In this document: positions 8,219 to 16,514 of the stretch, piece after piece | Layout: every line of letters starts with the position of its first letter | How positions within the stretch are numbered: the stretch's first letter is position 1 | Assembly (NCBI GenBank): GCA_015486905.1 | Contig: WFQV01000055.1 | Span: 1 to 20,414 of the forward strand | Direction of reading: 5' to 3' | DNA: 20,414 bases | DNA from: Melioribacteraceae bacterium | GTDB lineage: Bacteria > Bacteroidota > Ignavibacteria > Ignavibacteriales > Melioribacteraceae | The notes under the pieces: generated by a model | Seen by the model: only the letters and a program-made list of their open reading frames with translations | What the model was told of the DNA's origin: nothing | Databases searched by the model: none | Position numbers and translations under genes: made by a program

Positions 8219-9426
8219 TTGAAAACTCCTTTGTAAAATTTATTTTTTGTGATTTTAAAGATGCCGTTCTTATTTATCGAAGATAAAATTCTTCTTGCGT
8301 GAAGAAAAGTTTTAAATCTGTACTCGCTAAAGATAGGGCTCGTAGGTTCCAAACTATTTACTTTTACTCTGCCCGAAGCGTGAATAAATTTGCCCCCGCC
8401 GATGTAAAGTGCCACGTGAGTAACTTTTTCTTTTGTGGAATCGTTTGCATGCCTCCCGAAGAAAAGTAAATCTCCCGGTTGAAATTTTTTGTAACCAGAA
8501 TCAGTTGGGACAGGATCTCCTGTTAATACCTGCTGTGAAGCATCCCGCGGCAGAATAATTCCATTAAGGTAATAGACCGTTTTTGTAAACCCGCTACAGT
8601 CTAAACCCTTAGGTGAAGTTCCGCCCCAAAGGTAAGGCACACCCATAAATCTGAAAGCTGTTGAAATGATATCGCCTACACTTAAAGTACGTGAATTTAG
8701 CCAAACTTCCCATTTCTCAGCATCTTCTTTAGGGACAAACCCTTTCCTGCCGTCAGGGAATGCCGCCGTATAAAAAGAACCTTTTTTACCCGTTAATCGT
8801 AAAATATCTCCGGCGGTTAAATCGGAAACATGAGGCGCATCTAATGATGGATTTTCGTAAGCAAATCCGCAAAAAGCAGTAAAAATAATTTTAGGTGATT
8901 TCAGCCACTCTTGAATTTCTTTCTTTGTCAATAGTTGAATGGCATCGGCATCCGTCCATGCAATATAATTATCAGGGGTTTGCACTCGGAACCAGTCATC
9001 TTTCTTTTCGTAAACTTTCATCGGGGTTCCAAGTAAAGCTTGCGAAGCCATCTCGGCGGAGTACATTGGTTTTGTGCGTAAATTAATTACCGAAAGATTT
9101 ACCAGTGCAAAAGTTGAATCCCCCAATTTTTCTGAAGGCAGTAGTTCAAAACTTCCTGTTTTAACCTTTGAGGAATCAACTAATTTTTTTACTGATTCGA
9201 ACGCTTGAGAAACGTTGGTTTTAAAATTCAGACTAAAATCTTCTCCCCCTTTATTAATTTTATATTCAAATATCGCCGTTCTTTTATCGGGAGCAAACTG
9301 AGCTTTTAGGGAGTCCAGTCTTTCTATTAAACCATTCATATTTTGTTCTTTGTAATTTGTTTTTTGAGAAAAAATAATTGCTTGTGTAAATAAAAAAGCA
9401 AGAATGAAGAATAAGAATTTTTTCAT
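8215..9426 (-). CDS. Secreted SH3-NlpC/P60 peptidoglycan endopeptidase
   Basis: This 403-residue cysteine peptidase probably cleaves the gamma-D-Glu-diamino acid bond of peptidoglycan stem peptides, like YkfC. A signal peptide (1-20, MKKFLFFILAFLFTQAIIFS) has no lipobox. SH3b-like domains cover about 109-163 and 172-235. The C-terminal NlpC/P60 domain carries YLWGGTSPKGLDCSGF with nucleophile Cys277, His337 (VTHVALYIGGG) and His349 (FIHASG). A short Lys-rich tail follows. AGAGG lies about 10 bases before the ATG. The four-base ATGA overlap with the epimerase gene mirrors the known YkfC-YkfB pairing: this enzyme would supply L-Ala-D-Glu to the epimerase. It is the first gene of its unit and is transcribed away from the glutaredoxin gene across an AT-rich divergent region. 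Confidence 0.88.
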   Translation of the reverse strand: MKKFLFFILAFLFTQAIIFSQKTNYKEQNMNGLIERLDSLKAQFAPDKRTAIFEYKINKGGEDFSLNFKTNVSQAFESVKKLVDSSKVKTGSFELLPSEKLGDSTFALVNLSVINLRTKPMYSAEMASQALLGTPMKVYEKKDDWFRVQTPDNYIAWTDADAIQLLTKKEIQEWLKSPKIIFTAFCGFAYENPSLDAPHVSDLTAGDILRLTGKKGSFYTAAFPDGRKGFVPKEDAEKWEVWLNSRTLSVGDIISTAFRFMGVPYLWGGTSPKGLDCSGFTKTVYYLNGIILPRDASQQVLTGDPVPTDSGYKKFQPGDLLFFGRHANDSTKEKVTHVALYIGGGKFIHASGRVKVNSLEPTSPIFSEYRFKTFLHARRILSSINKNGIFKITKNKFYKGVFK

Positions 9427-9641
9427 CTATTTAAGCCTCTAACTAAATTTAGAAAAGATATTCAAGGAACGAAAAGCACCAAAACATAATAAAACAATTT
9501 AAAAAATTAAAAAAATAACTTAAAGAAATTTAATTAAAAAATATATTTTTTTTAATTAAATTTATAATTTGTAATTGAAACTTTTTCTAAACTCTTTCAT
9601 CAAATTTTCTTAAAAAATTTTAAAATAATTTAGGAGAGTTT
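9427..9641. promoter_or_regulatory. AT-rich divergent promoter region
   Basis: This region of 215 very AT-rich bases lies between the divergent NlpC/P60 and glutaredoxin genes and must hold promoters for both. TATAATTTG at about 9562-9570 resembles the FCB-group -7 element (TAnnTTTG) on the plus strand, but no convincing -33 partner is seen. No CIRCE-type inverted repeat is present, although groES lies in the plus-strand operon. Confidence 0.35.
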
Positions 9642-9887
9642 ATGCAAACACACCCCAAGGTAGTAATATTCACAAGCCCCACTTGTAGTTTTTGTAACGC
9701 TGCCAAAAGGTATTTCAGAGAAAAGAAAATAAGATTTACAGACGTCGATGTTACCCGCGACCACCGAGCAGCACATGATATGGTTCGCAGGACGGGTCAA
9801 ACGGGCGTTCCGGTAATTTTAATCAATAACCGTCCTATTGTAGGATTTAATAAGCCAAGAATTAATCAAATGTTAAATATCAAATAA
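9642..9887 (+). CDS. Glutaredoxin-family thiol-disulfide oxidoreductase
   Basis: This 81-residue protein is a minimal glutaredoxin/NrdH-type thioredoxin fold that reduces disulfides in the cytoplasm. After strand KVVIFTSPTC comes the redox motif CSFC (residues 16-19), in place of the classic CPYC. TGVPVILIN holds the cis-proline loop, and GFNKPRINQML is the C-terminal glutathione/substrate helix region. AGGAG precedes the ATG at a proper distance. The stop is 12 bases before groES, so the two form an operon. The CSFC centre is like that of small YruB/NrdH-type glutaredoxins; whether it uses glutathione or thioredoxin reductase cannot be told. Confidence 0.85.
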   Translation: MQTHPKVVIFTSPTCSFCNAAKRYFREKKIRFTDVDVTRDHRAAHDMVRRTGQTGVPVILINNRPIVGFNKPRINQMLNIK

Positions 9888-9894
9888 GGAGGAG
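9886..9894 (+). promoter_or_regulatory. Strong Shine-Dalgarno sequence of groES
   Basis: AAGGAGGAG overlaps the glutaredoxin stop codon and precedes the groES ATG at 9900. It is the strongest ribosome binding site in the window, fitting a highly expressed chaperone. Confidence 0.75.
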
Positions 9895-9899
9895 AAATT

Positions 9900-10169
9900 A
9901 TGAAAATCAAACCTTTAGACGACAGGGTTTTGGTAGAACCAATGGCAGAAGAAGAAAAAACAGCTTCCGGAATTATTATTCCCGATACAGCAAAAGAAAA
10001 ACCGAGAATGGGCACAGTAATCGCAGTAGGAACCGATGAAGACCTTCAAGAGCACATTAAAGAAGGAGATAAAATTCTATTTGCAAAGTACGGCGGTGAA
10101 GAAATTACCGCTGACGGCAAAGAATACAAAATTGTTCAACGCAGCGATATCTTAGCTGTCGTTGAATAA
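9900..10169 (+). CDS. groES: Co-chaperonin GroES
   Basis: This 89-residue protein of full family length forms the heptameric lid of the GroEL chaperonin, with which it folds proteins in the cytoplasm. It has the family opening KIKPLDDRVLVEPMAEEEKTASGIIIPDTAKEKP, with a mobile loop that includes the GroEL-contacting Ile triplet (SGIIIP), then GTVIAVGTD, KEGDKILFAKYGGEEI and the C-terminal RSDILAVVE. It follows glutaredoxin by 12 bases. groEL, which normally comes next, is absent: a strong terminator follows within 25 bases and the next gene is a convergent response regulator. The partner GroEL must be encoded elsewhere. Confidence 0.95.
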   Translation: MKIKPLDDRVLVEPMAEEEKTASGIIIPDTAKEKPRMGTVIAVGTDEDLQEHIKEGDKILFAKYGGEEITADGKEYKIVQRSDILAVVE

Positions 10170-10192
10170 CGGATTATTATTTTTTATCTGCA

Positions 10193-10224
10193 AACGCCTC
10201 TTTACTGAGGCGTTCCTTTTTTTA
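10193..10224 (+). terminator. Rho-independent terminator after groES
   Basis: A perfect 8-bp stem AACGCCTC/GAGGCGTT (10193-10200 and 10207-10214) with loop TTTACT is followed by CC and a seven-T run. It ends the glutaredoxin-groES operon. On the minus strand there is no U-tract right after the stem, so it serves mainly the plus strand. Confidence 0.9.
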
Positions 10225-10371
10225 AATAATGATGAATGTGGGATTATTCGATAAATATGCGTAGTTAATTTGTTCTTAGTGCTTAGTCCTTTGCTCTTAG
10301 TTAAATGATATTCGTGAATTCGTGGCGATTAAATGTATTGCGCGGGCACTGATAATTTAATGTTAACTATC

Positions 10372-11790
10372 CTATCTCCTTCTTCCTTTAAGAATTCCGT
10401 TTCTTACAAGAATTTTATGCAGTCCCACATAAGTTAGCCCCAAATGGCGGGCGGCTTTGGATTGATTAAAGTTGTATTTTTTAAGGACTTTTGAAATCAG
10501 CCACAATTTGGCATCTTCGAGTTCTGCAATAGTACCGTTCATAAAGCGGAAAGTCAAATCTTCTTCCTTTTCCCCCGTTAGCTCGTCACTGAACCATTTG
10601 TCAAATTCTCTTTTTGAAGTAATATCGTAAAACAGCACATAATTTTTCATAAAATTCGATAGCTGTCTAATATTACCCGGCCATTCGGACTCAATTAATT
10701 TATTCATCAATTCATCATTCGGAGCCGGGACATTCTTCTCATAAAGTTTTGAATACTTACGGTGGAAGTAGGAAACCAATTCCGGAATGTCGTCCTTCCT
10801 TTCACGCAAGGGAGGAAGCGACAGAACCAACGTTGCCATTCTGTGAAATAAGTCTTTCCGAATGAATTTTTCATTCTGCAATTCTTCCAGCGGTCTGTTA
10901 GTCGAACCGATTATTTGAACATCAATCTTATGCCAAACGTTATCCCCTATTCTACGAACTTTTTGATATTCAATTACTCTCAGGAGTTTTGCTTGGAAAG
11001 ATAAAGGAATCTCCGTTATTTCGTCGAAGAACAAAACTCCATTATCAGCTAATTCAAAAAGTCCAGGTCTTGTTTCGTTGGCACCGGTGAAAGACCCTTT
11101 AACAAAACCGAACAGTTCCGCTTCGAACAGGCTGGGACTTAGCGCCGCACAGTTAATGGGAATAAAAGGTGCTCCTTTTCTTCTGCCGTGAGTATGGATA
11201 TACTTAGCCAAAAGTTCCTTGCCGGTACCGCTTTCACCTTGAATTAAACAGGAGTTGGAGTATTGCGCAATGATTTGTGCTTTTCTGAGTACATCGTCCA
11301 GAGCTTTATTTTTACCAATTATTTCAAAATTACCTCCGTCTTGGTTAACAATATGTTCACGCAGAATTTTGTTTTCCTCTTGTAATCTCTTTTTGAGTTC
11401 TTCGTTTTCAAGTGTTAGTAAAAAATTCTTGTAAATTTTTTCTATTGAATTTTTAAGTTCCAATGTTTCATAAGGTTTACGAATAAAATCCTTGAAGCCT
11501 AATTTTATTGCTTCCTCTATTACGCCCTCGTCACCATAGCCGGTAATGAGAATAACGTTTTCCAAATAATTTTTTTCAAGTACAAACCGGGCAAGGTCAA
11601 GTCCGGATTTATATGGCAATACCAAATCGGTTACGAGCAGATTAAATTTATTTTTTTGTATTTTTTCTATTGCCGAATCGTAACCCTCGGCAAGTTCTAT
11701 TTGGTAAGGAGAATTCTTAAATTCGATTCTAAAATTTTCCAACGCGTAAATATCGTCGTCAACAAATAATATTCTAAAAGTTGCTTCCAA
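10372..11790 (-). CDS. Sigma-54-dependent NtrC-family response regulator
   Basis: This 472-residue transcription activator works with RpoN (sigma-54). The receiver domain (1-~120) has the acidic pair FVDDD, phosphorylatable Asp55 (LLVTDLVLP), Thr83 and Lys105 (RKP). A coiled linker (~125-150) leads to the AAA+ domain (~155-400): Walker A GESGTGKE (185-192), the sigma-54 contact loop GSFTGA (232-237, a common variant of GAFTGA) and Walker B VLFFDE (252-257). A Fis-type helix-turn-helix ends it (~420-472, NQSKAARHLGLTYVGLHKIL). The start is TTG at 11788-11790, one base after the stop of the histidine kinase; no other start exists between that point and the in-frame TAA at 11815-11817. It forms an operon with the kinase, its likely phosphodonor. 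Target promoters are not evident. Confidence 0.92.
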   Translation of the reverse strand: MEATFRILFVDDDIYALENFRIEFKNSPYQIELAEGYDSAIEKIQKNKFNLLVTDLVLPYKSGLDLARFVLEKNYLENVILITGYGDEGVIEEAIKLGFKDFIRKPYETLELKNSIEKIYKNFLLTLENEELKKRLQEENKILREHIVNQDGGNFEIIGKNKALDDVLRKAQIIAQYSNSCLIQGESGTGKELLAKYIHTHGRRKGAPFIPINCAALSPSLFEAELFGFVKGSFTGANETRPGLFELADNGVLFFDEITEIPLSFQAKLLRVIEYQKVRRIGDNVWHKIDVQIIGSTNRPLEELQNEKFIRKDLFHRMATLVLSLPPLRERKDDIPELVSYFHRKYSKLYEKNVPAPNDELMNKLIESEWPGNIRQLSNFMKNYVLFYDITSKREFDKWFSDELTGEKEEDLTFRFMNGTIAELEDAKLWLISKVLKKYNFNQSKAARHLGLTYVGLHKILVRNGILKGRRR

Positions 11791-11791
11791 A

Positions 11792-13987
11792 TTAACCCCG
11801 CTGATAATTACATTTTAGAATTTTAACTTTAAAAATAGCACCTTTAACCGAGTTCTCAAAAGTAATTTCTCCCCCAACTTTGTCAATTAGTCTTTTAATA
11901 ATCCACAATCCCAATCCGGTACCTCTTCCTCTTTTCTTGGTAGTGACGAAAGGAGAGAAAATTGTATTTTGAATTTCCGGCGGCACACCTTTACCGGAAT
12001 CGATAAAATGGAACTCACAGAAATCACTCCCATTAACCGCAACGATTTCAATGTTTTTTTCTTCTTTTGAACTTTCCAAAAGAGCATCGCGTGCATTAAA
12101 CATAAGATTAGAAATTACTTCAAAAAGTTCACTTTGTTTTATTTTAACATAGCATGTTCCTCGTTCGAAATTGGTAATTATTTTAATTCCATGGATACTG
12201 AACTCGCGGTCAAACAAATAAAACCAATTTTCCCAAGCATCAACAAAATCGACGCATTCCTTTTCACCTTCCTTGGCAGGACGGGAAGCGTAAAGGAATT
12301 TACCAACTACCGTTCGCATGTATTCGACGGAACGTAAAATTAAATCAAGGTTTTCATCAACTGTTGTTTTTTTTGCCAAACGTTCGGCGCTATTTTTTAT
12401 TGCACCGATTGGACTATTCAATTGATGGGCAAAGCCGGCGGCAATAGTACCTAACAATGCCAGCTTTTCGGAATGTATTAATTGTGCGGTCGTTTTTTCC
12501 AATATTTCCTGATTCCTTAAAAGTTCTTTATTCTGCCGTCTGATTAATTTACGAGATTTTCCAAGGGTAAAAATCCAAAGGAATATTACAACTATTAATA
12601 ACAACGAAACTACTTTTAATAGTGTTTTCCAAAAGCGGGGAGGAATCCTTTCAAAAAAGCTTGCTTCCCTTAATTTAAAAAACGTCACCTGACGGTAACT
12701 TTTAAGAATAAAACATTTTAACGCCTCCGAATATTCAACGTCGTAAAAACGGTTGTTGGGCATTTGGGCAATTGTTGTAAAATTGGAATCTCTGATCACC
12801 ACGTAATCCCCGAACAAAAAATAAAGTCCTTTGACTTTTCTAATAAACAATAACTTTGCTTCACCCGTTCCTAAAATAATTTCCCTTTTAAATTTGAGTG
12901 TATTGTTGTAAAATTCATATTCCCTTAAGGAATCTCTGCGCTTCGCAAAAATACTTTTCCCCAATAAACGGAATAAAAATTTACTTTTTGGCAAATTTAT
13001 TAAGTTAGATAGTCTATTATCATACAAATTAAAACGGAATAGAGTATGGGTTCGAGTTCCATTATTATAGGTAAGAATCAAGGCGGTTGAATCGTTCGTT
13101 AGAGAAGCGTTTCTAAATTTCATTAACCCGTTTCCCAATTTTATCCTTGAAATATATTTACCCTTAAATGAACAGATGGCAAGGTATGAATAAATATCCG
13201 TTGAGAAATCGCTTGCGGTAGAATCAGGATGGGGATAAACTCTTTTTGTGAAAGAAGTATCAATAAAAGTTCTTTTTAAAGACCTTTCGGTTCTGTAGAA
13301 AGTTTTGTGTGAATAATAAATTTTAGGGATATAAGCTAACGTACCGTAGAAAAATCTATCGGGATATTTAGGCGAATAAAATATTTTCAATATATAATCC
13401 GCCGTCCTTATTTCCCAACGTAATTTGTAGTTGCTCAAGTTGAAAGCCAATACCCTTCTATAGTTGCGACCGATAGGATTAGCAACATTAATAGCAATAA
13501 TAAAATAACGGTTCGGTACAATCAACGTCTTATAGTAGCATACTATTTTATGTGAATAGTTCAGAGAGTATATTGTTCGTAAAGTGAAAGAATTGTTTTC
13601 GAAGGAAATAATTTTAAGTTCAAGCTTGTGCCGCTTTACGTTTAAATACGGAACTAATAAATCCTCTTTTTTACCCCTTTTAATTATACTATTGTAAGTC
13701 AAATCAAACATATCATATTTAGAAGAGGCTTTTATTACTTTTAAAACTGAAAAATCATTCTTTAAAATTTTTATTTTTTGTGGACTTTCTGCCGAGTTAA
13801 AGGTAACTATTTCATTAATTCCATCACCGTTAAAATCAAGTTCCGTATTATAGTCGGAAATATCTTCGGAGATGGCGTGGGAATTAAGAGTATCAATTAC
13901 TTGATATCGGGAATATAAAACTTGTGCGGCTGTTGAAATGCTTAAAAATAAAACAAAAAATAGGAATAACAGTTTTTTTATACTCAT
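11792..13987 (-). CDS. Membrane sensor histidine kinase with large exported sensor
   Basis: This 731-residue kinase should phosphorylate the downstream NtrC-type regulator. A signal peptide (1-21) precedes an exported region of about 430 residues rich in beta strands. Near its start is DFNGDGINE (51-59), which resembles an FG-GAP/VCBS calcium-binding loop, so the sensor may be a beta-propeller. One transmembrane helix spans about 455-475, followed by a coiled coil (~480-508). The HisKA domain has His521 in FAHQLNSPIGAI; the residue after His is Gln where Glu is usual. The HATPase domain has N-box NLMFNARDAL (627-636), DSGKG (663-667) and GRGTGLGL (687-694). The stop is one base from the regulator's TTG start. 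The signal sensed is unknown. The sensor region matches no family I can name. Confidence 0.9.
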   Translation of the reverse strand: MSIKKLLFLFFVLFLSISTAAQVLYSRYQVIDTLNSHAISEDISDYNTELDFNGDGINEIVTFNSAESPQKIKILKNDFSVLKVIKASSKYDMFDLTYNSIIKRGKKEDLLVPYLNVKRHKLELKIISFENNSFTLRTIYSLNYSHKIVCYYKTLIVPNRYFIIAINVANPIGRNYRRVLAFNLSNYKLRWEIRTADYILKIFYSPKYPDRFFYGTLAYIPKIYYSHKTFYRTERSLKRTFIDTSFTKRVYPHPDSTASDFSTDIYSYLAICSFKGKYISRIKLGNGLMKFRNASLTNDSTALILTYNNGTRTHTLFRFNLYDNRLSNLINLPKSKFLFRLLGKSIFAKRRDSLREYEFYNNTLKFKREIILGTGEAKLLFIRKVKGLYFLFGDYVVIRDSNFTTIAQMPNNRFYDVEYSEALKCFILKSYRQVTFFKLREASFFERIPPRFWKTLLKVVSLLLIVVIFLWIFTLGKSRKLIRRQNKELLRNQEILEKTTAQLIHSEKLALLGTIAAGFAHQLNSPIGAIKNSAERLAKKTTVDENLDLILRSVEYMRTVVGKFLYASRPAKEGEKECVDFVDAWENWFYLFDREFSIHGIKIITNFERGTCYVKIKQSELFEVISNLMFNARDALLESSKEEKNIEIVAVNGSDFCEFHFIDSGKGVPPEIQNTIFSPFVTTKKRGRGTGLGLWIIKRLIDKVGGEITFENSVKGAIFKVKILKCNYQRG

Positions 13988-14130
13988 CCTAACACTTCAA
14001 TTAAAATTTTTACAAACATAAAAAAAATTGTCGGTATTGACAAATAATCATTCAAACTTTAAACTTAAAGTTAACATTTAAAAATGAATCTTTATTTTGT
14101 AAATTTAATTGTAGCATAGATTGATTAGTA

Positions 14131-14220
14131 CCGTGGGTGTCTAAAAAGTAAGCTTGTCATTTCGAATCCCGATTTATCGTGGTGAGAAATTACAATTTCA
14201 GACTTTTTAGACAACCACGG
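14131..14220. repeat. Inverted repeat element downstream of the symporter
   Basis: Arms of 19 bases at 14131-14149 and 14202-14220 pair at 18 positions (CCGTGGGTGTCTAAAAAGT on the left). The 52 bases between contain GTCATTTCGAATCCCGATTT and GGTGAGAAAT, which resemble a dispersed intergenic repeat common in Bacteroidota-type genomes. The element ends 9 bases from the stop of the AGCS gene, so it could also help end that transcript. There is no transposase gene; it is MITE-like in size only. Confidence 0.6.
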
Positions 14221-14229
14221 GGTTCAGGA

Positions 14230-15588
14230 TTACTCATAAAGTTTATCCGAAGAAAAATACTTTTTTGTTTCGGAAACAATAATAGGCGATAGCGCAAGTA
14301 ATCCAACTAAATTCGGGAAAGCCATCAAACCGTTAAAAATATCAGCGATTCCCCAAACCAAATCCAATTGACTGACTGCTCCGATTCCTACAAAAATTGT
14401 AAATAAGTAACGATACGGTTTAATTATTTTTTCGCCTGTTAAATATTCCAAAGATCTTTCTCCATAATAAGACCAGCCGAGAAGTGTGGAATAAGCGAAA
14501 AGCATCAAACCTATTGAGACGATGTACTCACCGATTTTACTGCCCAAACCTTGTGTAAAGGCAACCGATGTTAATTGCGCCCCGTTTATGCCCGAAGTCC
14601 AATTCCCGGAAATAACTATTACAAGTCCCGTCAAAGAGCAAACCACAATGGTATCGATGAATGTCTGCGTCATCGAAACAAGGGCTTGAGTTACAGGGTG
14701 TTTTGTTTGCGCCGCCGCAGCGGCAATAGGTGAACTACCCAAACCGGATTCGTTTGAAAAAACACCGCGCGCAACGCCCATTCTAATTGTAAGCATTACG
14801 GTCGAGCCTAAGAACCCACCTGCAGCTGCCGTTGGCGTAAATGCCCTTTCGATTATCAACCCCAAAGCCGGAATCAACTTATCGATATTAATTAAAATAA
14901 TCAGAAGAGCGCCGCCCATGTAAAACACAATCATAATCGGTACAAGTAGTCCCGTTACACGCCCAATTGATTTAATCCCCCCTATTATTACGGCACCGGT
15001 TGCAATCATTAAAACTATTGCCGTAACCCATGTCGGAATGTTAAAAGTACTTAATAATGCTTGAGCAACGGAATTGGATTGTACAGTATTGCCTATGCCG
15101 AAAGTTGCGGTTGCGGCAAAAATTGCAAAAAGTGTTCCGAGCCATTTCCAGCCCATTCCTTTGGAAATGTAATACATCGGTCCGCCACTCATATTTCCGA
15201 ATTTATCCTTCTCTCTGAAATGAACAGCCAAAAGAGCTTCGGAATATTTCGTAGCCATTCCCACCAGTCCGGTAATCCACATCCAAAGTAAAGCGCCTGG
15301 TCCGCCGGCGGCAATTGCAGTTGCAACGCCGGCAATGTTTCCGGTTCCAACCGTTGCCGAAAGTGCCGTCATTAAAGCTTGGAAGTGTGTAATATCCCCG
15401 GGCTGATCCGTGTCTTCCTTCCTTTTAATCAAAGCGAGCCACAACGAATGCCAAAGTTTGGTGAATTGCAAACCCTTTAAACGTAAAGTTAAATAAAGCC
15501 CCGTACCTACTAAAAGCACTATTGTAGGAACACCCCAAACGTAATTGCCTATTTGCGAAACTAAATTTTGGAAGCTGGCAGAATCCAT
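14230..15588 (-). CDS. AGCS-family sodium:alanine/glycine symporter
   Basis: This 452-residue integral membrane protein imports alanine, glycine or a related amino acid together with Na+. The family signatures are clear: ALSATVGTGNIAGVATAIAAGGPGALLWMWITG (from ~75, including the conserved GTGNIAG loop), KFGNMSGGPMYYI, and GVARGVFSNESGLGSSPIAAAAA around residue 290. About eleven hydrophobic segments are present, the usual layout for AlsT/DagA. CGGAGC lies about 8 bases before the ATG. It is 101 bases after the patatin gene and may be its own unit. In a peptidoglycan-digesting region such a carrier could take up released alanine, but that link is only inference. Confidence 0.93.
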   Translation of the reverse strand: MDSASFQNLVSQIGNYVWGVPTIVLLVGTGLYLTLRLKGLQFTKLWHSLWLALIKRKEDTDQPGDITHFQALMTALSATVGTGNIAGVATAIAAGGPGALLWMWITGLVGMATKYSEALLAVHFREKDKFGNMSGGPMYYISKGMGWKWLGTLFAIFAATATFGIGNTVQSNSVAQALLSTFNIPTWVTAIVLMIATGAVIIGGIKSIGRVTGLLVPIMIVFYMGGALLIILINIDKLIPALGLIIERAFTPTAAAGGFLGSTVMLTIRMGVARGVFSNESGLGSSPIAAAAAQTKHPVTQALVSMTQTFIDTIVVCSLTGLVIVISGNWTSGINGAQLTSVAFTQGLGSKIGEYIVSIGLMLFAYSTLLGWSYYGERSLEYLTGEKIIKPYRYLFTIFVGIGAVSQLDLVWGIADIFNGLMAFPNLVGLLALSPIIVSETKKYFSSDKLYE

Positions 15589-15689
15589 ATTTGCTCCGAA
15601 CTGGTTAAAATGAAAAATTCGGAAGGCAAAATAATGAAAGGTAAAAATAATTTAAAATAAATATTTAATTCACTGAGCCGGTAAGGGAA

Positions 15690-16514
15690 TCATTTCAGGG
15701 CTTTCTCCAAATCTCTCTTGAATTTTTCTTTTAAATGCTTTGTCTGTTTGTAAATCTCTTTAACCTTTTTAAATTCGTGTACCCTCACCTCTTTAATATC
15801 CGTGTCGATGTAGAAATCGGGTTTTATCCTTTTCAATTTTTCGGAGACAATAGAGCGCTGCATCAACGAGAAAGAAGCAAAGAGTAATTCATAAACCGGC
15901 GGGGTCTCGGCAAACTGCTTTGCTTTATTGGAAGTAACATCCACTGCGACTGTAATATCGCAATCGTCTGCAATTACATCGTATGGCAATGGGTTGCTCA
16001 TGCCTGCATCCATTAAAATTTTACCTTCAAATTCAACCGGTGCAAAAAGTCCCGGTATGGCATAGCTGGCGCGTATTGCCGTAAGCAAATCTCCTTTGTC
16101 GAATATTACCGCTTGGTTATTTACAAAATCGGTTGCAATTACTTTTAACGGAATTTTAAGTTCTTCGAATGTGGAAACGCCTAATCTCTGTCCCATAAAA
16201 TTAACGAACTTTTCGCCTTTAATAAATCCGCCGGTAGAAAAATGCGGGTCGATGAAATTCATTGCCTTTAAAATATCGGAGCGTTTTCGGAACTCCCAAA
16301 ATTTGGCGTCTTTGCTTAGAATTATTTCTTCCACGTTTTGTTTTATTTGAATCGCGGGTACCCCTGCCGCATAAGCCGAGCCGATAATAGCGCCTATGCT
16401 GGAACCGGCAATCACGTAAGGTTTAATTCCCAATTCGTCAAAGGCTTCCAGGAAACAAATATGTGACAATCCCCTTGCGCCGCCGGCGCCGAGCGCCAAA
16501 CCTATTTTAATCAT
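15690..16514 (-). CDS. Patatin-like phospholipase (RssA/YlbK type)
   Basis: This 274-residue lipid acyl hydrolase has the patatin fold. The oxyanion-hole glycines are in LALGAGGARG (6-15), the nucleophile elbow is GSSIG with Ser39 (37-41), and the dyad aspartate is Asp169 in MDAGMSNPLP. The small single-domain size matches bacterial RssA/YlbK-like proteins. No signal peptide or transmembrane segment is seen, so it is probably cytoplasmic or peripheral to the inner membrane. Its ATG overlaps the end of the small membrane-protein gene by 8 bases, so the two are co-translated and may work together at the membrane. The lipid substrate is unknown. Confidence 0.88.
   Translation of the reverse strand: MIKIGLALGAGGARGLSHICFLEAFDELGIKPYVIAGSSIGAIIGSAYAAGVPAIQIKQNVEEIILSKDAKFWEFRKRSDILKAMNFIDPHFSTGGFIKGEKFVNFMGQRLGVSTFEELKIPLKVIATDFVNNQAVIFDKGDLLTAIRASYAIPGLFAPVEFEGKILMDAGMSNPLPYDVIADDCDITVAVDVTSNKAKQFAETPPVYELLFASFSLMQRSIVSEKLKRIKPDFYIDTDIKEVRVHEFKKVKEIYKQTKHLKEKFKRDLEKALK

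Noticed and set aside
14131..14220. Insertion sequence
   Set aside because: No transposase gene and no visible target duplication; only a short inverted repeat is present.
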